The translations under genes were made by a program, and so were the position numbers. Positions 7,874 to 14,673 of a DNA stretch of 14,740 nt are shown here, in pieces. The stretch is from Betaproteobacteria bacterium (GTDB taxonomy: Bacteria; Pseudomonadota; Gammaproteobacteria; Burkholderiales; SG8-39): contig SHXF01000105.1 in assembly GCA_009693435.1 (NCBI GenBank), positions 1 through 14,740 of the forward strand, given 5' to 3'. The notes under the pieces were generated by a model. That model made no database searches and was not told where the DNA came from. It saw nothing but the letters and a program-made list of their open reading frames with translations. Each line of letters starts with the position of its first letter. Positions within the stretch are counted from its first letter, which is position 1.

Positions 7874-8838
7874 GTTTCCAGACCAGCGGGGTGCTTCATC
7901 GCGCCGACCTCGGCAGACCGCAATGCTTCGATGGTCTCGCCAATGCCTTGCCCCAATGTTCCCCTGGGATGAAAGCCGAGTCCTGCGATGCGGTCATTAC
8001 CGACGCGGAAGGACAAACGGTTCATGGCAGGGGAGTCCACGTGCTCTACCCGCAGTTCCGGAACATGCACCCGGATTTCTTCCACGATGCGGCTGACGGA
8101 TGTATTGAGCGTCAGCACATTTAATACCTGACCGCTGAACAGATTGCGTTGCAGAATAAATATCAGGGCATCGACGGCGTCGCCCAATTCCAGGCAAGGC
8201 CGCTGCTGCATCAAAGCCGTTCTCCACACTGTTATCGGCACGCCGGCGACCGCCTGCCGGCAGAATTTGCTGATCGCCGTATGGAATTTCATGCCGGGCG
8301 AAGGTCCGAAAATCGTCCCGAATCGGCACACGACATGGCGCAGCCCACGATGGAGCGCCAGGGATCGCAGCATCCGCTCCGCGCCGAGCTTGGACGCGGC
8401 ATAGGGACTCTGTGGCTGAAGTTCTGCATCCGGGCAGTCCTCATCCACCGTATCCGATCTGGTCCCGTACACACTGGTGGTTGATACGAACACGAGCGCG
8501 GCGCCGGTCTGCAGGCAAGCATCGGCAACCTTCTGCGTGCCGACAACATTTACCCGAAAGACTTCGGCATCGTTCGCATAGCTGCCTGCTGCATCGGTGA
8601 TAGCGGCCAGATGAATGACCACATCGGCGTCCGTGAATATCTTGTGTAAGTTTGCAGTCAGCACGTCGTCTTCCTGAAACAGCACCCGGTCACCACGCGT
8701 GAGACTGGCGGGCGGACAGAAAGCATGCAAGGACATGTTGTCGACCATTACGACCTGGATATCAGGAACCGTCACGCACAGCTTCTGTGTAAGGCGTGAG
8801 CCGATATGACCCAATGCGCCGGTAATTACGACTCGCAC
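7870..8838 (-). CDS. SDR-family NAD(P)-dependent nucleotide-sugar epimerase/dehydratase (second of minus operon)
   Basis: An extended SDR of 322 residues. The dinucleotide site is GALGHIG (7-13), adenine/ribose contacts come at MVDN, and the core is IHLAAITD. The catalytic set is T120 in STTSVYG plus Y146-x-x-x-K150 in PYAASK. This is a standard sugar-nucleotide epimerase/dehydratase layout; which reaction it performs (4-epimerase, 4,6-dehydratase or 4-reductase) cannot be decided from motifs. I chose GTG 8838 because the dinucleotide-binding strand starts immediately after it and GAAG lies about seven bases upstream on the minus strand. An in-frame extension to 8907 is possible but would overlap the preceding gene by over 80 bases. 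As called, it overlaps that gene by 13 bases and the glycosyltransferase by four. Confidence 0.82.
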   Translation of the reverse strand: MRVVITGALGHIGSRLTQKLCVTVPDIQVVMVDNMSLHAFCPPASLTRGDRVLFQEDDVLTANLHKIFTDADVVIHLAAITDAAGSYANDAEVFRVNVVGTQKVADACLQTGAALVFVSTTSVYGTRSDTVDEDCPDAELQPQSPYAASKLGAERMLRSLALHRGLRHVVCRFGTIFGPSPGMKFHTAISKFCRQAVAGVPITVWRTALMQQRPCLELGDAVDALIFILQRNLFSGQVLNVLTLNTSVSRIVEEIRVHVPELRVEHVDSPAMNRLSFRVGNDRIAGLGFHPRGTLGQGIGETIEALRSAEVGAMKHPAGLET

Positions 8839-9821
8839 AAGGAAGCTTCTATTGTGCGGTCTATGCCATCCACCAGCGGACAAGTGGCGAGCCAGCCCGT
8901 TGCCCACGAAAATCGCGCCGGGTCTCCGACGAAGGATCTGTTCTCGATTGGCGAGACGATTTGCGGCGGATCGACGTGCCTCACGGTCACCTTTCGGCCT
9001 GTTTTCAGTGCAACACGCTCGGCGACCAGGCCGAATGACTCTGCCAAAGTGTGCCCCCGCCCGCTGCTAATGACAAAGTGCCTCCCCGAAAGATCCGCGG
9101 CACACATACCCGCCGTCAGGAAGGCATATGCGGCATCTTCGACGTAGAGATAGTCGCGCAGGATGTCGCCACGACCATGGATGTCGATACTTTCTCCCGC
9201 CAGGGCCCTGCGAACTATGCGATTGAGGATTCCCCTGTCGGAGCGACCGACCATCGGTCCGGGGCCGTACACGTTCGCCAGACGCAGCGTTGTTCCAAGA
9301 ACGAACTTTTTATGTGCATAGTGTTTCAAATGATTTTCGGCCATCAGCTTGTGCTGATCGTATACCGTCAAAGGATTGTCCGGATGATCTTCGTCCACCG
9401 GCAGCCGCAATGGCATGCCGGACTCGGTCACCGTGCCGGCGAACACCACCGCCGGGCAGCTTCCCTTGCGCCGGCATGCTTCGAGCAAGCGCATCATCGG
9501 CAGGACATTCGCGTCGAAGTCGGCATTCGGATTGGCATTTGCGACCGCGCTGCTCGTCTGACCCGCAAGGTGTAAAACAATATCCGCTGCTCGGATGGCG
9601 TGATCCCATGCATCGGGATCGCGAATGTCGCCACCTACGGTTTCCGTCCGGGCCGCGCAACCAGGCATGGATGCAGCTTCTCCGGTCCGCAACAGCAGGA
9701 CGATGCGACATTCAATTTTCTTCAGAATCTCTATAATGTTGCTGCCGATAAATCCCGTGCCTCCCGTTATCAGGACAGTCTTTCCTTCATAGCTTTCAAG
9801 CACCCGTTGCCGGTGGCGCAT
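8826..9821 (-). CDS. SDR-family NAD(P)-dependent nucleotide-sugar epimerase/dehydratase (first of minus operon)
   Basis: A 331-residue extended SDR. The cofactor motif is GGTGFIG (20-26) within KTVLITGGTGFIGSN, D65-I66 follows in GGDIRD, and LHLAGQTSS closes the cofactor half. The proton-relay set is T130 with Y154 and K158 in YDQHK. The segment normally reading S-S-x-x-V-Y-G is GTVTESG here, so the usual VYG is replaced by ESG. The substrate-binding half includes RLANVYGPG and RDYLYVEDAA, typical of NDP-sugar enzymes. It is the first gene of the three-gene minus-strand operon, and its ATG faces the SIS isomerase gene across about 206 bases. The ribosome site is poor (only a CAGAG-like stretch). 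The substrate is unknown. Confidence 0.82.
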   Translation of the reverse strand: MRHRQRVLESYEGKTVLITGGTGFIGSNIIEILKKIECRIVLLLRTGEAASMPGCAARTETVGGDIRDPDAWDHAIRAADIVLHLAGQTSSAVANANPNADFDANVLPMMRLLEACRRKGSCPAVVFAGTVTESGMPLRLPVDEDHPDNPLTVYDQHKLMAENHLKHYAHKKFVLGTTLRLANVYGPGPMVGRSDRGILNRIVRRALAGESIDIHGRGDILRDYLYVEDAAYAFLTAGMCAADLSGRHFVISSGRGHTLAESFGLVAERVALKTGRKVTVRHVDPPQIVSPIENRSFVGDPARFSWATGWLATCPLVDGIDRTIEASLCES

Positions 9822-10027
9822 CGTCGATTCTCTGGGGTGAACTGAATTGAGCTTTCTGTAACAAGCGGAAAACCTGATCCGTTCGTCCTGAGCCTGTCGA
9901 AGAACGACAGGCTCATCACGAATGGCGTCATCTGTTTTGTAAAGACCAATAGTATGCCGTCCAGCGCGAGGTGGCCGCAGTCAGCCGGGCACCCCAAGAC
10001 GAGAAGGATTCAAGTCCTGTTCTGACC
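9822..10027. promoter_or_regulatory. Divergent intergenic region between the SDR/GT operon and the heptose-like operon
   Basis: About 206 bases separate two divergent start codons and must hold both promoters, but I see no convincing -35/-10 pair on either strand; TAGTAT at 9950-9955 is the only plus-strand -10-like box and lacks a partner. The gap also contains a long hairpin repeat (9879-9925), listed separately. A purine-rich AGAAGGA at 10002-10008 resembles a ribosome site but is 19 bases from the chosen start. Confidence 0.4.
9879..9925. repeat. REP-like palindromic hairpin element
   Basis: A nearly perfect palindrome: TGAGCCTGTCG (9889-9899) pairs with CGACAGGCTCA (9905-9915) around the loop AAGAA. 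It is extended by TTCGT (9882-9886) pairing with ACGAA (9918-9922) across small two-base bulges, and by outer bases at 9879-9881 and 9923-9925. The core resembles the abundant dispersed 'GTTCGTCCTGAGCTTGTCGAAGGACGAAC' class of intergenic palindromes I know from many proteobacterial genomes. Only one copy is in this window. It sits between divergent promoters rather than at a 3' end, and no T-run follows, so it is not an obvious terminator. Confidence 0.75.
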
Positions 10028-10609
10028 ATGCACACCCAGACTTTTTTTCACGAGATTGCCAGACTTGCCCAGTCAATCGACATCGCAGCCATCGAGCAGC
10101 TTGCCATGGAGCTCGCTGCCCTGCGTGAGCGTGGCGGCCGCTTGTTCATGCTGGGCGTGGGCGGCGGCGCCGGGAATTGCAGTCACGCGGTGAATGATTT
10201 CCGCAAGCTTTGCAACATCGAGGCTTACGCGCCGACCGACAATGTTTCCGAGCTTACTGCTCGGACAAACGATGAGGGTTGGGACACCGTATTTGCCGCT
10301 TGGCTGCGTACCAGCCGCGCGACCGACAAGGATGCGGTGTTCGTGTTCTCCGTCGGAGGAGGCAATCTTGAAAGAAAAGTCAGCGCGAACATAGTTGCCG
10401 GCATCGAGGAAGCCAAATTTCGCGGCATGAAGGTATCCGGTGTGGTGGGGCGGGATGGCGGCTATACAAGGCAGGTGGGCGATTGTGTCGTGATCGTGCC
10501 TGTCGTGGATGCCTCGCGCATTACCCCGCATACCGAGACCTTTCAGGCGGCTGTATGGCACTGCCTTGCGTCGCATCCGCTTCTTCAGCAAACCCCGACG
10601 AAATGGTGA
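10028..10609 (+). CDS. SIS-domain phosphosugar isomerase, GmhA-like
   Basis: A 193-residue SIS protein, the exact size of sedoheptulose-7-phosphate isomerases (GmhA), which make D-glycero-D-manno-heptose 7-phosphate. The phosphate-binding segments are LGVGGGAGNCSH (42-53) and FSVGGGN (107-113). By position, the GmhA metal ligands His-Glu-Gln-His correspond to H53, D57, E170 and H178, so two of four differ. The first loop also departs from the usual GNGGSA. The enzyme may therefore act on another ketose phosphate. The start ATG 10028 has no good ribosome site at normal spacing; AGAAGGA is 19 bases upstream. The stop overlaps the HAD phosphatase start by seven bases. That overlap, and the transaldolase, SDR and nucleotidyltransferase that follow, support a role in an activated heptose-like sugar pathway. 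Confidence 0.8.
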   Translation: MHTQTFFHEIARLAQSIDIAAIEQLAMELAALRERGGRLFMLGVGGGAGNCSHAVNDFRKLCNIEAYAPTDNVSELTARTNDEGWDTVFAAWLRTSRATDKDAVFVFSVGGGNLERKVSANIVAGIEEAKFRGMKVSGVVGRDGGYTRQVGDCVVIVPVVDASRITPHTETFQAAVWHCLASHPLLQQTPTKW

Positions 10610-11175
10610 GCGGAGACCGTCTGCGACGCGCGGTATTTCTCGATCGCGATGGCGTTGTCAATCGCGCAATTATCCGGGCGGGCAAGCCCTATCCGCCTGA
10701 TACGCTGGAGGCGCTGGAGATCCTCCCGGGGGTTGCCCAGGCGCTGCAGAAACTGCGCGCCGCCGGTTATCTGAACGTCATCGTCACCAATCAGCCTGAT
10801 GTCGGCGCAGGCAGTCAGCGCCGCGAAGTTGTCGAGGCCATACACGACCGATTGCGCCGAGACCTGCCTCTGGACGCCGTGAAGGTCTGTTACCACGTCG
10901 AATCCGATCACTGCGGCTGCCGCAAACCACAGCCGGGCATGATCCTGGAGGCGGCGCGGGAATTGCATATCGATCTGGCTGAAAGCTACCTGGTAGGCGA
11001 TCGGTGGCGAGACGTCGCCGCAGGCCATGCCGCGGGCTGCCGGGCGTGCTTTATCGACATGGGATATGCGGAGAAAAGGCCGGAGAAACCCCATGTTGCG
11101 GTAAAGTCTCTGCCCGACCTCGCAGACCTTATTCTCGCTCCACGAGAACACCCACAAGTCCGGAAACAAGAATGA
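10603..11175 (+). CDS. gmhB: HAD-IIIA phosphatase, GmhB-like (heptose 1,7-bisphosphate 7-phosphatase type)
   Basis: A 190-residue HAD hydrolase with every core motif: FLDRDGVVN (nucleophile D14, acid/base D16), IVTNQ (T62), K108 in CRKPQPGM, and GDRWRD (D133, D137). A structural zinc site typical of GmhB is present as C96, H98, C104 and C106 (CYHVESDHCGC). GmhB removes the 7-phosphate from heptose 1,7-bisphosphate, leaving the 1-phosphate for nucleotidyl transfer; some relatives act on histidinol phosphate, but the setting argues for heptose. ATG 10603 overlaps the isomerase gene by seven bases, and a GTG follows immediately. The 3' end overlaps the transaldolase start by four bases (ATGA). 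Substrate specificity, including the alpha or beta anomer, cannot be read, so the symbol is functional shorthand. Confidence 0.83.
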   Translation: MVSGDRLRRAVFLDRDGVVNRAIIRAGKPYPPDTLEALEILPGVAQALQKLRAAGYLNVIVTNQPDVGAGSQRREVVEAIHDRLRRDLPLDAVKVCYHVESDHCGCRKPQPGMILEAARELHIDLAESYLVGDRWRDVAAGHAAGCRACFIDMGYAEKRPEKPHVAVKSLPDLADLILAPREHPQVRKQE

Positions 11176-11906
11176 CCGCTCCTGCTGCTCTTAAAGTGAA
11201 ACTGTTTGCCGATGGCGCCGACCTCGCCGGCATCAGGGAGCTGGCGGCCAATCCTCTGATCGGAGGCTTTACCACCAACCCGACCTTGATGCGCAAGGCA
11301 TGCGTGACCGACTACAGGACGTTTGCGCTCGAAGTGCTCAAGGCGGTTCCCGACCGACCCGTGTCGTTCGAAGTGGTCGCCGACGACCTGGGCGAGATGG
11401 AACAACAAGCGCTCGAAATCGCTTCCTGGGGCGCGAATATCAACGTCAAGATTCCTGTCACCAATACTAGGCGCGAGTTCTGCGGTCCGCTCATTGAGCG
11501 ACTTTCCAGGGCAGGGGTGAAGCTGAACGTCACCGCGCTGCTGACTCTCGACCAGGTGAAGGAAGTCACCGCCTGTCTCGCCGCGGAAACGCCTGCGGTG
11601 ATCTCAGTGTTCGCCGGGCGCATCGCCGATACCGGCCGCGACCCGATACCGGTCATGGCCGAGGCGGTAAAGATCATGCGTGCCAGGCCGAAATCCGAAC
11701 TCAGCTGGGCCAGTACCAGGGAACTGCTCAACATCTTCCAGGCCGACTCGATCGGCTGCCATATCATTACCGCAACCGATGACATCCTGAAAAAACTTTT
11801 CCTGGTCGGCAAGGACCTCGACCAATATTCGCTGGAGACCATCCGGATGTTCTACAACGACGCGAGCGCCGCGGGCTATCGGATCGTTACCCGCGCAGCT
11901 GCCTGA
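11172..11906 (+). CDS. Transaldolase / fructose-6-phosphate aldolase family protein
   Basis: A 244-residue class I aldolase barrel. Motifs are LFADGAD (D14), the family signature GGFTTNPTLM (31-40), SFEV (E67), the Schiff-base lysine K93 in NVKIPVTN, NVTALLTLDQ (119-128) and SVFAGRIADTGRD (145-157). Length lies between short fructose-6-phosphate aldolases (about 220) and classical transaldolases (about 315). Transaldolases move a dihydroxyacetone unit between sugar phosphates and use or produce sedoheptulose 7-phosphate, the substrate expected for the GmhA-like isomerase two genes upstream. A local supply of C7 ketose phosphate is my inference. It is unlikely to be the housekeeping copy because it is embedded in, and coupled by a four-base overlap to, glycan genes. 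The next gene follows after 24 bases. Confidence 0.88.
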   Translation: MTAPAALKVKLFADGADLAGIRELAANPLIGGFTTNPTLMRKACVTDYRTFALEVLKAVPDRPVSFEVVADDLGEMEQQALEIASWGANINVKIPVTNTRREFCGPLIERLSRAGVKLNVTALLTLDQVKEVTACLAAETPAVISVFAGRIADTGRDPIPVMAEAVKIMRARPKSELSWASTRELLNIFQADSIGCHIITATDDILKKLFLVGKDLDQYSLETIRMFYNDASAAGYRIVTRAAA

Positions 11907-11930
11907 ATGCCGTAGTTCCGGTTTCCATCC

Positions 11931-12944
11931 ATGAACATTGAATTCTGGAAGGTGCTTGTTACCGGGGGCGCCGGCTATGTGGGAAGCCTGCTGGTACCCC
12001 AACTCCTCGGTGCCGGCTACAAAGTCACCGTGCTCGACATCATGTACTTTGGCGATCACTTCCTGCCGAAAGACAATCCCGCCCTCAGGATAGTCGAGTC
12101 CGACATACGCGATACCGCGAAGCTTGCCGTGGCGCTTGAGGGGATAGATGCGGTAATCCATCTCGCCTGCATTTCGAACGATGCCAGCTTCGATCTGGAC
12201 GAAAGGCTTTCCACCTCGATCAATCTGGACGCGTTTGAGCCGACGGTCATCGCCGCGAAAATCGCCGGAGTCAAGCGGTTCGTCTACTGCTCGTCCAGTT
12301 CCGTATATGGCGTTTCGGAGTCGCCGGATGTGACCGAGGAGCATCCGCTCGTACCGCTGAGCCTCTATAACAAGTACAAGGGCATGTGCGAGCCGCTGCT
12401 GTGGAAGCACCAGTCGCCGGGATTCACATGCGTCACGATACGGCCCGCCACCCTGTGCGGCTATGCCCCGCGCCAACGCCTCGATTTGTCGGTCAACATA
12501 CTGACCAATCACGCCGTCAACGCCGGCAGGATCACCGTTTTCGGCGGTTCGCAGAAAAGGCCAAACCTGCATATCCAGGACATGTGCGACCTGTATCAGC
12601 TTCTGCTGGAGGCGCCTGTGGAAAAGATTGCCGGAGAGACATTCAACGTCGGCTTCCGGAATCTGTCGTTGGCGGAAATCGCGCAAACAGTCAAATACGT
12701 CGTGCAGGAAGAATTCCCGGAAAAAGGCGACATTCCCATCGTTACCGTATCGTCCAGCGATGCGCGCTCCTACCATGTGAACTCGGACAAGATCCGCCGC
12801 GTACTGGGCTTTCAGTCCCGCCGCGGCATAGAGGATGCGGTTCGCGATCTTTGCAATGCATTCAAGGCAGGAAAACTTCCCGACAGCATGGATGACGCCA
12901 TTTTCTTCAACGTCCGGCGCCTCAAGGCCCTGGGGGCTGCATGA
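11931..12944 (+). CDS. SDR-family nucleotide-sugar epimerase/dehydratase (heptose-like module, first)
   Basis: A 337-residue extended SDR. The cofactor site is GGAGYVG (12-18), and HLACISNDASFDLDE replaces the common HLAA segment. The catalytic set is a serine of YCSSSSVYG (S122 by alignment) with Y146 and K150 in YNKYK. The substrate side shows RPATLCGYAPRQR and NLHIQDMCDLY. The C-terminal 30 residues extend past the usual SDR end. It is probably an NDP-sugar epimerase, dehydratase or reductase tailoring the sugar activated by the neighbouring nucleotidyltransferase; the exact reaction is unknown. ATG 11931 has no clear ribosome site, and translation may depend on read-through coupling from the transaldolase gene 24 bases upstream. 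The stop overlaps the next SDR start by four bases (ATGA). Confidence 0.82.
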   Translation: MNIEFWKVLVTGGAGYVGSLLVPQLLGAGYKVTVLDIMYFGDHFLPKDNPALRIVESDIRDTAKLAVALEGIDAVIHLACISNDASFDLDERLSTSINLDAFEPTVIAAKIAGVKRFVYCSSSSVYGVSESPDVTEEHPLVPLSLYNKYKGMCEPLLWKHQSPGFTCVTIRPATLCGYAPRQRLDLSVNILTNHAVNAGRITVFGGSQKRPNLHIQDMCDLYQLLLEAPVEKIAGETFNVGFRNLSLAEIAQTVKYVVQEEFPEKGDIPIVTVSSSDARSYHVNSDKIRRVLGFQSRRGIEDAVRDLCNAFKAGKLPDSMDDAIFFNVRRLKALGAA

Positions 12945-13933
12945 ACTCGCGTGCGGTTGCCGTTGTGACTGGCGGCGCCGGGTTTATCGGAAGCCATGTG
13001 GTCGATCTTCTCGTAGAGCGGGGGTTCGCCGTGCGCGTGATCGACAATCTGAACGGCGGGCGGCTGGAAAATATCGCACGGCATGCTGCCGGCGCCGGAT
13101 TCGTGCTCGAGGAGCGCGATATCCGCAGCTACCAGCCGGACGATCCGCTTTTCCGGGGCGCAAAGTACGTTTTTCACTTTGCCGGCATCGGCGACATCGT
13201 GCCCTCCATGGAGCGGCCGACCGAGTACATGTCGACCAACGTGCAGGGAACGGTGCACATGCTCGAGTGTGCCCGCAACGCCAGGATAGAAAAATTTGTC
13301 TATGCCGCCTCGTCTTCATGTTACGGCCTCGCACGAGTGCCCACCGGCGAGGATCACCCCGTGGCGCCCCAGTACCCGTACGCACTTTCCAAATACCAGG
13401 GCGAGCAGGCAGCATTCCACTGGCACAAGGTATACAAGCTGCCGGTCAATGCACTGCGGATTTTCAATGCCTACGGCACACGCTCCCGCAGTACGGGTGC
13501 TTACGGCGCCGTATTCGGCGTGTTCCTGCGCCAGAAGCTTGCGGGCAAACCTTTCACCGTCGTCGGCGACGGATCGCAGCGGCGCGATTTTCTCTACGTG
13601 ACCGATGTGGCGAAGGCATTCCTGGCTGCGGCCGAAGCGAAACAGACAGGATATTTCTGGAATCTGGGGGCCGGCCGTCCACAGTCGATCAATCGCCTGG
13701 TCGAGTTGCTTGGGGGAGAAAAAGCTTATATTCCAAAGCGCCCCGGTGAACCTGAATGCACCTGGGCGGACACAGCAAAAATAGAGAAGGACCTTGGCTG
13801 GAGACCGGAAGTGAGTTTCGAAGAAGGTGTGACGAAAACCGTCGCCGACATCGATGAATGGAGGCATGCGCCTCTGTGGGATTCCGCATCGATCGCCCGC
13901 GCGACCAAGTCCTGGTTCGAACATCTCGGTTAG
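12941..13933 (+). CDS. SDR-family nucleotide-sugar epimerase/dehydratase, GalE/WbpP-like (heptose-like module, second)
   Basis: A 330-residue classic extended SDR: VVTGGAGFIGSH (9-19) binds the dinucleotide, VIDNLNGG the adenosine ribose, and the catalytic residues are S124 in YAASSSCYG, Y147 and K151 in YALSK. NAYGTRSRSTGAYGAVFGVF and GDGSQRRDFLYVTDVA match UDP-sugar 4-epimerases and related dehydratases. With two SDRs in tandem, one could oxidise or dehydrate the sugar and the other epimerise or reduce it, but which does which is not decidable. It overlaps its upstream partner by four bases, so the two are made together. A non-optimal GTG-started gene follows after eleven bases, completing the operon. 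Confidence 0.83.
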   Translation: MNSRAVAVVTGGAGFIGSHVVDLLVERGFAVRVIDNLNGGRLENIARHAAGAGFVLEERDIRSYQPDDPLFRGAKYVFHFAGIGDIVPSMERPTEYMSTNVQGTVHMLECARNARIEKFVYAASSSCYGLARVPTGEDHPVAPQYPYALSKYQGEQAAFHWHKVYKLPVNALRIFNAYGTRSRSTGAYGAVFGVFLRQKLAGKPFTVVGDGSQRRDFLYVTDVAKAFLAAAEAKQTGYFWNLGAGRPQSINRLVELLGGEKAYIPKRPGEPECTWADTAKIEKDLGWRPEVSFEEGVTKTVADIDEWRHAPLWDSASIARATKSWFEHLG

Positions 13934-13944
13934 AAGCCGCCGCC

Positions 13945-14610
13945 GTGCTATCACTTTTATTCGAGAAATACGGGCACAAGATCCAGACGGTCGGGGCGCT
14001 GAGGCAAACACTGGGAACACGGCCGCGCCTGAAGACTGTCGTCATGTGCCACGGGGTGTTTGACATAGTGCATCCGGGGCATTTACGTCACATGCTCTTC
14101 GCCCGTTCCAAGGCGGATATTCTGGTTGCAAGCCTTACCGCGGATCGCCACATTGCCAAAGGGGAAGACCGGCCCCACATTCCGCAGGAAATGCGCGCGC
14201 TCAATCTTGCCGCTTTCGAGGCCGTGGACTACGTGCTCGTCGACGACAACCCCACGCCGATCGAGAATATCGAGTTGCTGCAACCGGACTTCTTTGCCAA
14301 AGGCTATGAATATGCCGGTGCCCGCCTGGCGCCGAAGACGCAGGAAGAAGCATCGGCAGTCCGCCTCTATGGGGGAGAGATGGTGTTTACACCCGGCGAC
14401 ATCGTCTATTCCTCCACACAGCTGATCAATGCCGCGCGGCCGGCCATTGCGCACGAAAGACTCCTGTCCCTCATGGATAGCGAGAGCCTGACCTTCGATG
14501 CCCTGCGTTCAGCTCTCGCCAGGCTTGGCCAGTACAAGGTGCATGTGGTGGGCGACACCATCGTCGACAGCTACACGCATACCTCCATGCTGGGCGCTCA
14601 GAGCCTGTGA
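13945..14610 (+). CDS. Nucleotidyltransferase domain with truncated PfkB-kinase domain (interrupted bifunctional sugar kinase/nucleotidyltransferase)
   Basis: The reading frame yields 221 residues. The nucleotidyltransferase domain is complete: VVMCHGVFDIVHPGH (32-46, HxGH at 43-46), ADILVASLTADRHIAKG, DYVLVDDNPTP, FFAKGYEY and the late YSSTQLI (155-161), as in HldE/RfaE domain II. From residue 198 the frame begins a sugar-kinase fold, VHVVGDTIVDSYTHTSMLGAQ, then ends SL-stop. Homologues I recall continue about 280 residues as a ribokinase-type domain, so the kinase is lost here. The domain order is nucleotidyltransferase then kinase, opposite to HldE. GTG 13945 was chosen because GAAG (13933-13936) is eight bases away and no ATG lies between the preceding stop and the HxGH motif except the late one at residue 34. 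The intact half could still transfer a nucleotide to a heptose 1-phosphate. Confidence 0.8.
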   Translation: MLSLLFEKYGHKIQTVGALRQTLGTRPRLKTVVMCHGVFDIVHPGHLRHMLFARSKADILVASLTADRHIAKGEDRPHIPQEMRALNLAAFEAVDYVLVDDNPTPIENIELLQPDFFAKGYEYAGARLAPKTQEEASAVRLYGGEMVFTPGDIVYSSTQLINAARPAIAHERLLSLMDSESLTFDALRSALARLGQYKVHVVGDTIVDSYTHTSMLGAQSL

Positions 14611-14673
14611 AAAATTATAAAAATATCCGTACTACCTGGTCCACGGTTAGAGCGCTGGTACGTTAAGAGAGCT
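14601..14673. mobile_element. Possible left end of an insertion element (partial; identity unknown)
   Basis: The kinase homology stops at about 14598-14600, and the next bases read GAGCCTGTGAAAAATT, an AT-rich change from the GC-rich gene. Several IS5-type ends begin GAGCCTG, and the preceding TCA would suit a TNA target, but no right end or duplicate is in the window, so this is a hypothesis. The stretch to 14673 has no gene. Confidence 0.35.

Noticed and set aside
11604..12776. Minus-strand open frame of 390 codons
   Set aside because: It lies antisense to the transaldolase and an SDR gene, which carry catalytic motifs; the frame itself shows no domain and no ribosome site worth noting.
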